Below are positions 40,401-49,035 of a stretch of DNA of 64,000 nt, piece after piece. The DNA comes from an uncultured Eggerthellaceae bacterium (GTDB taxonomy: Bacteria; Actinomycetota; Coriobacteriia; Coriobacteriales; Eggerthellaceae): the NCBI GenBank assembly GCA_947650915.1, contig CANSWY010000001.1, forward strand, positions 310,001 through 374,000. The letters run 5' to 3'. The notes beneath the pieces were generated by a model. It was not told the origin of the DNA and did no database searches. It saw nothing but the letters and a program-made list of their open reading frames with translations. The position numbers were made by a program, and so were the translations under genes. Position 1 is the first letter of the stretch. Each line of letters begins with the position of its first letter.

Positions 40401-43400
40401 GCCTCATGGGTCGGGGCAAGCACTGCGAATACGGCTTCGAGCCGGTGAATATGAACACCGGCAATTTCGTGCTGGAAGGCATCGATGCTACGATTCCTGA
40501 TCTTGAAGACGATTTCGAGGTTCGCCGCACCTACAATTCCAAAGCTTCCACTGAATCCGGTGCTCTGGGTCGCGGATGGTCGATGAGCTTCACCGACCGC
40601 CTTTCGGCTGAAGCGTCAGGCGCTCTTGTTTATACCGCCTCAGACGGCGCAAGCTACTGGTTCGACCCAGACGGTGCAGGAGGTTATGTGTTGGACGGGG
40701 ATGCGGGTTACGAACTGACGCGCATCGCTTATAAGCCAGACGGCGCAAGTCCCACATCCCCTGATCTTTATCGCTATGAACTGACGCGCAAAGACGGCAG
40801 CATCCTTGCTTTCGATCGCTACGGGATGCTCACCTCAGTCACTTCCTCCGCAGGGCTGGTCACAGCGGTTGAATATGACGCGAACCATCTCATGAGCCGC
40901 GTAGTGTCTCCGTCTGGCGCCTCCTACGCCTTCGAGCATGACGGCTATGGCCGCATAAGCGCCATCCTGCGCCCCGATGGCTTGCGCGTGGTGTATGGAT
41001 ACGATGCGGCAGGGAATCTGACCCAGGTCACAGAAGCGGGCGGCGGCATCATCCAGTACTTCTACGACGGGCAAGGACGCATGACGGAATGGCGCGACCC
41101 AACAGGGGCCGCCATGGTGCGCAACGCCTATGACGGGCAAGGGCGCGTGACATCCCAGCTTGATGCGAATGGGAACCGGTCTGTGCTCGCGTATTCGGAT
41201 GGGTGCACCCATGCAACCGATGCCGCGGGTTCTATCACTACCTACCGTTACGACGATCTCTTCCGCACTACCTCCATCACGTATCCGGACGGCTATACGG
41301 TATCGCGTGCCTATGACGGGCAGGGAAATCTCATATCCGATGAAACGGGAACTTATTCTTATGATGCGCATGGATGCCTTGCCTCTGCGACCGATCTGCG
41401 CGGGCAAGCCACCACGTATGTCAATGATGAGGCGGGTCATGTGCTTGAGATGACGCGTCCTGATGGGGTGGTGGTTGCCTATGCATACGACGGGGCGGGT
41501 AAATGCACATCAGAGACATGGAGCACAGGCGCATCGTTCACGCGCGTCTATGATGAGCTGCATCGCCTGGTTTCGGAAACGGATGCAGACGGCGCAACCA
41601 CGGTGTATGGCTATGCAGGCGCGAACCTTGCCTCCGAAACCGACGCGTTGGGAAATACCACCTCGTATGCCTACGACGCCATGGGCCGCTGCGTTTCTGT
41701 CACCGATCCTTTGGGGAGGACGGAGCGTACTTCCTATGATGCCATGGGACGCGTGATCGCGGAGGTGGATGGTTCAGGTGCAAGCACGCGCTATGTCCTT
41801 GATGCTCGCGGGCTGCTGCTTGCACTTACGGACGCGAATGGTCAGGTGACTGCGTTTGCCTACGATGCAGCTGCGAATCTGGTGTCTATGACCGACGCTT
41901 CGGGCGGGACCTGGGAGTATGGATACGATGCTCTGGGCAACTGCATTTCAGAAACTGATCCTCTGGGAAACACAACCCGCAAAACCTACGATGGGCGCGG
42001 GCGCGTGTCCTCCCAAACCGATGCCACGGGTGTGACGGAGTCTTGGGAATACGATGGGCAAGGGCGCATAGTGGCACACACGCTTCCTTCAGGTGCACAA
42101 GAGACGTTTTCCTATGAAGGGAGCTTGCAAGAAGCATCACGTGAAATCGATGCGCTGGGCAATGTCACCACGCGTAGCTTCGATGCAATGGGCAACGTGA
42201 CTTCTGTGACCCATCCTGACGGAGGCGCAGAAACGTATTCCTACGTCGCTGATGAGCTATCTGCAGTTGTGTCGCCTGGGGGTTTGGTCACTTCTTTTGA
42301 GCGAACTCCGGCAGGGAAGATCGTCTGCGTAGATGCATCGGGACGTGCGTGGGGCTACAGCTACGATGCGGCAGGCAATGTCGTCACGGTTGCCGATCCT
42401 GCGGGTCATGTGTCGCATATCGAAAACGATGCTGCTGGGCAAGTGACAAGCGTCACTGATGCGGACGGACGCACGACGCAGTTCACCTATGATGGTGCCG
42501 GGCGCATGGCGTCCGTCACAGATGCTCTTGGCAACACTGCATCGTATTCTTACGACAGCCTAGGCAATCCGCTCTCTCAAACCGATGCTGCTGGCAATAC
42601 CAGATCTCTTACCTACACCGCAACAGGCCTTTTGAGCACAGTGACCGACCCGCTTGGAAACGTCACCTCCTACACCTACGATGCTGCTGGCAACCAAACC
42701 GTACAGACCGATGCTCGCGGAGGCACCCAGATCGATGTCCATGACGGCGTTGGCAGAGTTGTGTCTACGACAGATGCCATTGGGCGCGAGACTCTGTACT
42801 CTTATGACGCAGCTGGCAATCTTGTGCGCATCACGCTGCCCGACGGGAGCACTGAGGATTTTGCCTATGATGCGGCGGGACGCGTCATTGCAGCAGAGGA
42901 TGCTTCAGGAATCACGGCGAATCTGGAACTCGATTGGCGCGGGAATGTTGTTCGCGCATATGGGGATGGCTTAGGTGAGGAAAGCTATGCCTATGATGCG
43001 GAGGGTCGTCTAGCATCTTTTACCGATGCCGCGGGGCGCACCGCATCGGTTCTCTATGATCTCTGGGGGTCTGAACTGGTGCAGACCGATGTTGACGGCG
43101 CTGTTGTTATCAATGCCTACGATGAGCGCGGCCAGCTTATCTCTGAAACTGACGGCATCGGAGCCACTACGCGCTATGCATATGATGCATCAGGCAACGT
43201 TGTTTCTGTTACAGACGCGCAAGGCGGCATCACGGAATATGCTTATGATGCAGCTGGGCGTATGGTCGCGGTCACAGATGCGCTGGGGCATGGCGTTTCG
43301 TATCAGCTGGATGCATTGGGAAACATCATCGCCCAAACCGATGAAGACGGATTCGTCACCCACGCTGTCTATGACGCAGCGGGTCGCATGGTGGAACACT

Positions 43401-46400
43401 CTGATGGGGTTGGCGCTACAACAAAGGCAACCTATGACGCATCGGGCAATGTGGTTGCGGTGGAAGACGCAAATGGTTCGGTCGATTCATACATCTACGA
43501 TCTTGCCGATCAGCTCATAGCCCACACCGATGCGCGCGGCGGCGAAGAAACCTTCTCCTATGATGTGCGCGGCAATATGGTGCAGCACACATCAGCGGGT
43601 GGAGCGGCACAAACCTATCAGTACGATGCTTCAGGCAATCTCATCAAGGAAACAGACGCTGAAGGCGCTACCACCACCTATGACGTGAATGCGCTCGGTC
43701 TTGCCACGCGCGTGACAGCTCCGAATGGTTCGGAATACGCTTACCGTTATGATGCGGTTGGACGCATGATCCAGGCTTCCTCGCCCCTTGGATACGTCCG
43801 TTCCTTCGCGTATGGCACAGCTGATTCCCCTCTGGAGGAAAAGGACAATTGCGGGCTTTCCATCGCCTATGAGCTTGATGGGGCAGGGCGCATCACGAAA
43901 GCGGTGTCTTCTGGTGCGGCGGAGGCGTGGGATTATGATTCGCTGGGCAATCTGATCGAGCACACTTCAAAGGCTGGGACGCGTGATGCGTTCTCCTATG
44001 ACGCCATGGGGCGGTTGAGTTCCTATACGGATGGCGCGGGCATCGCTGAGAGCTATGCGTATGACGGACGTGGCAATCTCACGTCAGTGAAAACCGGATC
44101 GCTCGTCACGCGCTTCGCCTACGATGGCACCTCGAATGTGATATCTGAGGCGGCAGGTTCTGCCAACCCCACGCGCTACGCGTATGACAAAGCGGGTCAA
44201 CTTGCTTCTGTGACGGATGGGGCAGGTGCGAAAGAGACCTATTCCTATGACGAAGCAGGAAACCTCACCGGTGTGGAAGATGCAAAAGGGAACCGCGTTG
44301 GGTATGCCTATGATGCGGACAACAATCTGACCAAGGTGACGTCCCCGCTCGGCGCAGTGGCAACCTATGCCTACGACGGGGTGGGTCGCTTGAATGCGGC
44401 AACGGATGCCGATGGCGGGACCACTACCTATGCGCGTGACGCGTCGGGCAATATCACATCCATCACCGATGCTACAGGGCAGAGTACAGCCTATGCCTAC
44501 GATACGGAAGGCAATATCACTTCCGCTACGTCTGCATCCGGGGCGACCGAGGCCTTCGCCTACGACATGCGTGGATACCTCACGAGCCTGACTTTGCCCT
44601 CTGGCGCCACCACGCGCTATGATTACGATGAATTGGGCCAGTTGCTTTCGAAGGCCTATTCAGCCGGTTCGGAAGATACAGCCACCTACACCTATGACGC
44701 TGATGGTCGGGTTGCCTCACGAACTGATGCTTGCGGCACGGCGGTGTATGCCTATGACGGGGCTGGACGTCTGATATCTGAGACAGATGGGTTCGGACAG
44801 ACGCTTGCCTATGCTTATGATGATTCGGGAGCGCTTTCGTCCATCACCTATCCTGATGGGTCTCAAGTCTTCTATGCCTATGACGATGCGGGGCGCATCT
44901 CCTCGGTCACATCCGGTGATGGCGTCTATGCGTATGCCTATGACGACGCTGGGCATCCGGCTCTTCTGACGCGCCCGGATGGGGTGCGCACCCGCACCTC
45001 TTATGACGAAGTCGGGAACGCGGTCATGGTCGAGCACGTTTCAGCTGACGGGAATGCGCTCTCGCGTTTTGCTTATACGTATGATGCGGAAGGCCGTATC
45101 GCCTCCGAAGATTCCGTTGTCACTGGCAACGATGGTGAGAGCCACATATCCCATCGCACGTTCTCATACACGGATGCAGGAAAACTGGCAACGGTGAGTG
45201 CGGAGGAAGATGGCGCTTCCTATGCCGAGCGTTACGAATACGACGGGGCGGGAAACCGTACGCGCTTGGTGCGCGAAGGTGCCAGTTCTGATGTCATCTC
45301 TTACGCCTATGACGCTGACGATCGCCTCATTCGCGAGGAGAGCGTTCAAAATGGCACGATCGAATACGCCTATGACGCTGATGGCCAGCTCACATCCAAA
45401 ACGGGTGCAGGCGAAGAGCTCAGCTATTCCTATGGCGTTGAAGGACGCTTGGAAGCGGTGCGCTCAGGTGATCTTCTGCTGATGAGCGCTGTCTATGATG
45501 GCGATGGGAAAAAGGTCGCTGAAACCACGCTCTATCATGCATCTCGCACACTCCCTGAGGCAGCAGCCGCAGGAACGCCTTTGGGTTCGTTGGCCATTGC
45601 GCTTGCTGGGGGCGATGGGGGTGCGGCCCGCATCTGCGCTGAAGGCATGTCGTATGCAATCTATGCCATGGCTGCGCTCACGGGAGGGTGCGCGGCTTTC
45701 GCGAATCCTGCAGCCATCCCGGAAACCATGCCGCGCGCCTGCAAGCTTGCGCGCGATCTCTTCTCCTTCGGGGCGGCATATGTGCCAAAAGGCCTGCCAA
45801 GCCTTGTTGCATCTGGCCTTGAGGGAGACGAGGCTGACGCGCTCGCGCGTTCTTTGGGCGTGGCCGCGCCTGCGCTTTCGGTGACCGACGAACTCTATGA
45901 CGTGACCGCCTTCGCGAACTCAACGCTGTTCGAAGAGGAGCAGGTGGCTTATGCCGCATCTTCCAGGAGCGGCGCGTCAGCTTCCATCTTCGGTCTTGCG
46001 CGCTTGGCTGAGGCGCGTGAGGGCGCAACCACCAGCCTGCTCGAAGATGCGCGCGGTTCCGTTGCGCAGGAATCATCCGGCGCAAGCGTTCTCGCATGGC
46101 GTCGTTACAGCGCATTCGGGGCTGTGACGGCTGGAACCGATGCACAAGAAAAGGCGTTTTACGGCTACAACGGAGAAGCCCAGTCATCGGTCACGGGGTT
46201 GGTGTATCTGCGTTTCCGCCACTACGATCCGACGTCAGCCCATTTCGGCGTGCAAGACACCTATCTGGGCAACACCTTCAACCCGGCAAGCCTGAACCGC
46301 TACCTTTTCTGCGAGTCCGATCCCATCAACAACATCGATCCGAGCGGGCATATCACTTTGAAACAGAGATACGAACTCGATAAGAAACAGTACGGCAAGA

Positions 46401-47167
46401 CGATCACCAATTCACGTGCCTATCAGCTCAAGCAGAAGCGCAAACAGTTTTCGAGAGCAGCTGCTAGGTGGGTGAATGGATGGCTAGGACAGGTGACCGA
46501 AAGGCTCTATACGGCAGCAGGCCGCCCCGTGCCGAGCGTGAAGGCTCGGTCAAGCGCAGGCAGAAGAACTGACTGGGCAGGCGCTGCTCAAAGGCTCCAG
46601 AGGCAATACAGAGAGCTCTATTGCGGGCTGGGGCGACCCTATCTTTCCAACGATGCGCGAACGGCTCAGAATCACCTCACCTTTGACGTGCTCGGATTCA
46701 TCATCCCGGTCATCCCGGATGCCGTGAATGCGCTGATCTACACAGCAGAGGGCGACAAGGAAGAGGCCTCCTTCTCTGCCGTGTTCGCACTCACAAGCCT
46801 TGGCGGTCCGATAGGAAAAGGGGCGGCAAAAGGCATCCACATCGGTTCTGGCATTGTGAAAGGGTCAGCAAAGGCGACCGAAAAAGCTGCGCTCAAGCGT
46901 GCAGGCAAGATCGAGCAGAATCGACTTCACCATATTTTTGCTGATCCTAAACACAAGTTAGATGGACTGATTACGAAGTACGGCTCAGAAGAATCAGCAT
47001 TTCATGCCATCGAAGAAGGGGCGCTTAGATATGCAAATGAAAATGGAGTGGAAACGGCAAATAAATGGACAAGAATAGAAATAGATGGAGAAGAGGTGGA
47101 CGCAACTTGGAGAACAGTTGATGGAGTGCTCAATTTAGTTGATGCCTCACGAAGGGAAGTTTCATGA
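37448..47167 (+). CDS. Giant Rhs/YD-repeat polymorphic toxin with N-terminal membrane domain
   Basis: 3,239 residues from the ATG at 37448, six bases after AAGGGGGG; a GTG at 37430 is less likely. Parts in order: about six membrane helices (14-226); an internal signal-peptide-like segment after RRRVSKK, ending AAYA|EG near 282; an acidic Pro/Ala/Glu linker (to about 370); a DNRLRE-like domain (about 615-790); a short LysM-like segment (about 923-963); a DUF6531-type start with NMNTGNFVLEG (about 1000); dozens of YD repeats (about 1178-2665). Then the Rhs core GLVYLRFRHYDP to NNIDPSG (about 2917-2967), a pretoxin linker (PVIPDAVNALIYTAEGDKEE), and a 93-residue variable tip from 3147 beginning AALKRAGK with LHHIF. 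Rhs proteins encapsulate a C-terminal toxin in a beta-cage. The tip is followed by an overlapping immunity gene. Toxin activity is not identified. Confidence 0.92.
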   Translation: MGKNASRGDKLDAWGISLLVCALISSSVSASVFIADAGWPVVGCIAGFAACGTVFLFGACLGCALLSARSDPAPSLSGLARIAFRQAPGVLLRCAIIIIGALCLIILYGLIAFALDLVLFAHIGTQAALAFLEIVAALGAMAVCPFPFMLVAGFALSNDESAHPIKEVRSVAGAYVPLVLLSVFVWAAGGAACGLASLWGSGVFALAFYVIASCLFGCAWLLVSARILTRTHAENGTSRWWQAKVSAFWRRRVSKKAAAITACILACALSFSLFGIPYAAYAEGLPEENAAPPAEPDIYVPTVNTEAPASDAGEADASSPSTAPQTGSTDTAETAGAEDASEAPESDETPQMPALPPVEYYEQPDVEGEPVAIEGDTTLMRLSERKYTTIIGGANVAFEDAAGTVQKIDNELEPVGTDEDGNPSLYRNKRNAFTAELPASTPADEQGAEEKGAEAPAGLTLKAAGYVVQLLPQNVDFSRACAEGEAIRYTEARSGIDWQYTLVGSVVKEDIVLAYPVEEQSFETQLVLPMGLDARMDSGVCVVSKADDPQDEVMRIAAPIATDAAGEVSADLSLELTERGGSHILALIPDWEWLASSDRAYPVRIDPAVDLAPSSVRLGCVEQQWRNLVVGENGYAYAGYDDGVKTGTGAFNHGLGHAICRAYAETNYDFSYIMSEARIDSATFSLYQHRAYSGGATNLGLYRVMEPWNFDRLTWASQESLTHELVCFRQANTTPGYIDWDVRECVNNWVQGVWEQRGFCIKAEYERGMQCEMFQNRYAANPPRLTVDWTIPDPVDESRSLDDITVKLRTLTEHDADNKLALDGVFADGEATPRSTVAYTLDPAGETGIGYASRSYKYPDSSEWQDSIPNATRYKDKLSNWQSHVFSSLAYDTLYKVRAVAMKDGVTGKEGVSDTFLVYKASAKDTLPYIASHYGTTLDQLARDNRVQDCLVVGGNTIFVRNPKTNTPYNPANLTEDQKRRIDSGLMGRGKHCEYGFEPVNMNTGNFVLEGIDATIPDLEDDFEVRRTYNSKASTESGALGRGWSMSFTDRLSAEASGALVYTASDGASYWFDPDGAGGYVLDGDAGYELTRIAYKPDGASPTSPDLYRYELTRKDGSILAFDRYGMLTSVTSSAGLVTAVEYDANHLMSRVVSPSGASYAFEHDGYGRISAILRPDGLRVVYGYDAAGNLTQVTEAGGGIIQYFYDGQGRMTEWRDPTGAAMVRNAYDGQGRVTSQLDANGNRSVLAYSDGCTHATDAAGSITTYRYDDLFRTTSITYPDGYTVSRAYDGQGNLISDETGTYSYDAHGCLASATDLRGQATTYVNDEAGHVLEMTRPDGVVVAYAYDGAGKCTSETWSTGASFTRVYDELHRLVSETDADGATTVYGYAGANLASETDALGNTTSYAYDAMGRCVSVTDPLGRTERTSYDAMGRVIAEVDGSGASTRYVLDARGLLLALTDANGQVTAFAYDAAANLVSMTDASGGTWEYGYDALGNCISETDPLGNTTRKTYDGRGRVSSQTDATGVTESWEYDGQGRIVAHTLPSGAQETFSYEGSLQEASREIDALGNVTTRSFDAMGNVTSVTHPDGGAETYSYVADELSAVVSPGGLVTSFERTPAGKIVCVDASGRAWGYSYDAAGNVVTVADPAGHVSHIENDAAGQVTSVTDADGRTTQFTYDGAGRMASVTDALGNTASYSYDSLGNPLSQTDAAGNTRSLTYTATGLLSTVTDPLGNVTSYTYDAAGNQTVQTDARGGTQIDVHDGVGRVVSTTDAIGRETLYSYDAAGNLVRITLPDGSTEDFAYDAAGRVIAAEDASGITANLELDWRGNVVRAYGDGLGEESYAYDAEGRLASFTDAAGRTASVLYDLWGSELVQTDVDGAVVINAYDERGQLISETDGIGATTRYAYDASGNVVSVTDAQGGITEYAYDAAGRMVAVTDALGHGVSYQLDALGNIIAQTDEDGFVTHAVYDAAGRMVEHSDGVGATTKATYDASGNVVAVEDANGSVDSYIYDLADQLIAHTDARGGEETFSYDVRGNMVQHTSAGGAAQTYQYDASGNLIKETDAEGATTTYDVNALGLATRVTAPNGSEYAYRYDAVGRMIQASSPLGYVRSFAYGTADSPLEEKDNCGLSIAYELDGAGRITKAVSSGAAEAWDYDSLGNLIEHTSKAGTRDAFSYDAMGRLSSYTDGAGIAESYAYDGRGNLTSVKTGSLVTRFAYDGTSNVISEAAGSANPTRYAYDKAGQLASVTDGAGAKETYSYDEAGNLTGVEDAKGNRVGYAYDADNNLTKVTSPLGAVATYAYDGVGRLNAATDADGGTTTYARDASGNITSITDATGQSTAYAYDTEGNITSATSASGATEAFAYDMRGYLTSLTLPSGATTRYDYDELGQLLSKAYSAGSEDTATYTYDADGRVASRTDACGTAVYAYDGAGRLISETDGFGQTLAYAYDDSGALSSITYPDGSQVFYAYDDAGRISSVTSGDGVYAYAYDDAGHPALLTRPDGVRTRTSYDEVGNAVMVEHVSADGNALSRFAYTYDAEGRIASEDSVVTGNDGESHISHRTFSYTDAGKLATVSAEEDGASYAERYEYDGAGNRTRLVREGASSDVISYAYDADDRLIREESVQNGTIEYAYDADGQLTSKTGAGEELSYSYGVEGRLEAVRSGDLLLMSAVYDGDGKKVAETTLYHASRTLPEAAAAGTPLGSLAIALAGGDGGAARICAEGMSYAIYAMAALTGGCAAFANPAAIPETMPRACKLARDLFSFGAAYVPKGLPSLVASGLEGDEADALARSLGVAAPALSVTDELYDVTAFANSTLFEEEQVAYAASSRSGASASIFGLARLAEAREGATTSLLEDARGSVAQESSGASVLAWRRYSAFGAVTAGTDAQEKAFYGYNGEAQSSVTGLVYLRFRHYDPTSAHFGVQDTYLGNTFNPASLNRYLFCESDPINNIDPSGHITLKQRYELDKKQYGKTITNSRAYQLKQKRKQFSRAAARWVNGWLGQVTERLYTAAGRPVPSVKARSSAGRRTDWAGAAQRLQRQYRELYCGLGRPYLSNDARTAQNHLTFDVLGFIIPVIPDAVNALIYTAEGDKEEASFSAVFALTSLGGPIGKGAAKGIHIGSGIVKGSAKATEKAALKRAGKIEQNRLHHIFADPKHKLDGLITKYGSEESAFHAIEEGALRYANENGVETANKWTRIEIDGEEVDATWRTVDGVLNLVDASRREVS
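40980..45440 (+). repeat. YD-repeat array inside the Rhs gene
   Basis: About 1,490 codons of degenerate tandem repeats of roughly 20-21 residues, each with the YDAxG(N/R) pattern (for example YDAAGNLVRI, YDGAGRMASV). At DNA level the units are similar but not identical. These form the wall of the Rhs cage. Confidence 0.9.
45693..46885 (+). repeat. Duplicated Rhs block, copy A (inside the full-length gene)
   Basis: 1,193 bases that recur, offset by 2,150 bases, at 47843-49035. By eye there are only four mismatches, all synonymous and all in the first 80 bases; the remaining 1.1 kb looks identical. The block ends exactly where the two toxin tips diverge, after the codons for KATEK. Confidence 0.95.
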
Positions 47168-47640
47168 CAGTGCGAATACCAACCGGTGATATTCGGGGGT
47201 TGTCAACGCCCGTAATCGATTTTTTACTTGCCGGTGAAAGCGATTTTCTTGCTGCGCTCAGATTGCAATTTGCGCATGCAAAGATAACGAAGATCACAGA
47301 AGACGGGTACGGTTTTTATGTGGAGTATGAAACAGAATCAAGTCTAAGAATATTGAATCCTCAGCTGCAGGGGGAAATGGTAAACGGAATCGTGGGAATT
47401 GACAACCAAGGTGAGTGTATATGTGGATTTGCGTTGTTTATGAGCGACGGCATGATTTCCTATTTAGATGGATATCCCTTTTTAGGGGATACATGGCCTG
47501 ATGAAATGATTACTTTGAAATATGTGAATCGGGGTATGGATGGGAAGGAGTACTTCACATCCATACGAGGCCAAGCAGAGCTGAAAGAGTATATCTTTCC
47601 CGAAAAGATAGAGTTTGCTCATCGTGATGTCATCGTGTAG
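47164..47640 (+). CDS. Probable immunity protein for the Rhs tip
   Basis: 158 residues, no named family recognised. It starts with an ATGA overlap on the toxin stop, with AAGGGAAG upstream, so toxin and antidote translation are coupled. It is homologous to the second immunity protein at 49320-49748: both have ITKI.(E/F)DGYGFY, then VG, then LF..DG.I and YPFL/FPFL.D.WP.E. It is acidic and has no signal or membrane helix, as expected for a cytoplasmic inhibitor. Base composition is clearly AT-richer than the surrounding chromosome. The role is inferred from position and pairing. Confidence 0.8.
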   Translation: MTVRIPTGDIRGLSTPVIDFLLAGESDFLAALRLQFAHAKITKITEDGYGFYVEYETESSLRILNPQLQGEMVNGIVGIDNQGECICGFALFMSDGMISYLDGYPFLGDTWPDEMITLKYVNRGMDGKEYFTSIRGQAELKEYIFPEKIEFAHRDVIV

Positions 47641-47842
47641 TCGGGAGATGCCAGGAGTCAGGTAATTGACATCTTCTGTTTGCGCCCCCTGCGCCAGACC
47701 TTGCAATGTGGTTCGGTGCGGCAGGCACAGGGGACACCGGCACAGGGGACGGGAGCACGGACGAAAAGTTGGACCAAATCCGGTCCGGTCAGGAGTCCGC
47801 GATGATGAGGGCGGGAGTCAGGGGGACGGTTCTCTCGACTCA
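47641..47842. other. Junction between toxin locus and spare cassette
   Basis: About 200 non-coding bases. It contains tandem CAGGGGAC-type pieces (near 47729 and 47744) and, at about 47817-47842, the string GTCAGGGGGACGGTTCTC followed by GACTCACG. That string resembles REP-type sequences that I recall from intergenic regions of other bacteria. The duplicated block begins immediately after it. No start signals for the downstream reading frame are visible. Confidence 0.6.
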
Positions 47843-49035
47843 CGGCTTTTGCGAACCCTGCAGCCATCCCGGAGACCATGCCGCGCGCCTGCAAGCTTGC
47901 GCGCGATCTCTTCTCCTTCGGGGCGGCCTATGTGCCAAAAGGCCTGCCAAGCCTTGTTGCATCTGGCCTTGAGGGAGACGAGGCTGACGCGCTCGCGCGT
48001 TCTTTGGGCGTGGCCGCGCCTGCGCTTTCGGTGACCGACGAACTCTATGACGTGACCGCCTTCGCGAACTCAACGCTGTTCGAAGAGGAGCAGGTGGCTT
48101 ATGCCGCATCTTCCAGGAGCGGCGCGTCAGCTTCCATCTTCGGTCTTGCGCGCTTGGCTGAGGCGCGTGAGGGCGCAACCACCAGCCTGCTCGAAGATGC
48201 GCGCGGTTCCGTTGCGCAGGAATCATCCGGCGCAAGCGTTCTCGCATGGCGTCGTTACAGCGCATTCGGGGCTGTGACGGCTGGAACCGATGCACAAGAA
48301 AAGGCGTTTTACGGCTACAACGGAGAAGCCCAGTCATCGGTCACGGGGTTGGTGTATCTGCGTTTCCGCCACTACGATCCGACGTCAGCCCATTTCGGCG
48401 TGCAAGACACCTATCTGGGCAACACCTTCAACCCGGCAAGCCTGAACCGCTACCTTTTCTGCGAGTCCGATCCCATCAACAACATCGATCCGAGCGGGCA
48501 TATCACTTTGAAACAGAGATACGAACTCGATAAGAAACAGTACGGCAAGACGATCACCAATTCACGTGCCTATCAGCTCAAGCAGAAGCGCAAACAGTTT
48601 TCGAGAGCAGCTGCTAGGTGGGTGAATGGATGGCTAGGACAGGTGACCGAAAGGCTCTATACGGCAGCAGGCCGCCCCGTGCCGAGCGTGAAGGCTCGGT
48701 CAAGCGCAGGCAGAAGAACTGACTGGGCAGGCGCTGCTCAAAGGCTCCAGAGGCAATACAGAGAGCTCTATTGCGGGCTGGGGCGACCCTATCTTTCCAA
48801 CGATGCGCGAACGGCTCAGAATCACCTCACCTTTGACGTGCTCGGATTCATCATCCCGGTCATCCCGGATGCCGTGAATGCGCTGATCTACACAGCAGAG
48901 GGCGACAAGGAAGAGGCCTCCTTCTCTGCCGTGTTCGCACTCACAAGCCTTGGCGGTCCGATAGGAAAAGGGGCGGCAAAAGGCATCCACATCGGTTCTG
49001 GCATTGTGAAAGGGTCAGCAAAGGCGACCGAAAAA
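47843..49035 (+). repeat. Duplicated Rhs block, copy B (spare cassette)
   Basis: Second copy of the 45693-46885 block at constant offset 2,150, so there are no insertions or deletions. It carries the same Rhs core and pretoxin linker up to KATEK, then a different tip. Confidence 0.95.

Noticed and set aside
40980-45440. CRISPR-like regular repetition
   Set aside because: The periodic units are YD-repeat codons inside one open frame; repeats are degenerate and there are no unique spacers or cas genes.
47666-48034. Short open frames overlapping the start of the spare cassette (47666-48034, 47706-47972)
   Set aside because: They run in other frames across the junction and the duplicated block, with no homology or ribosome sites.
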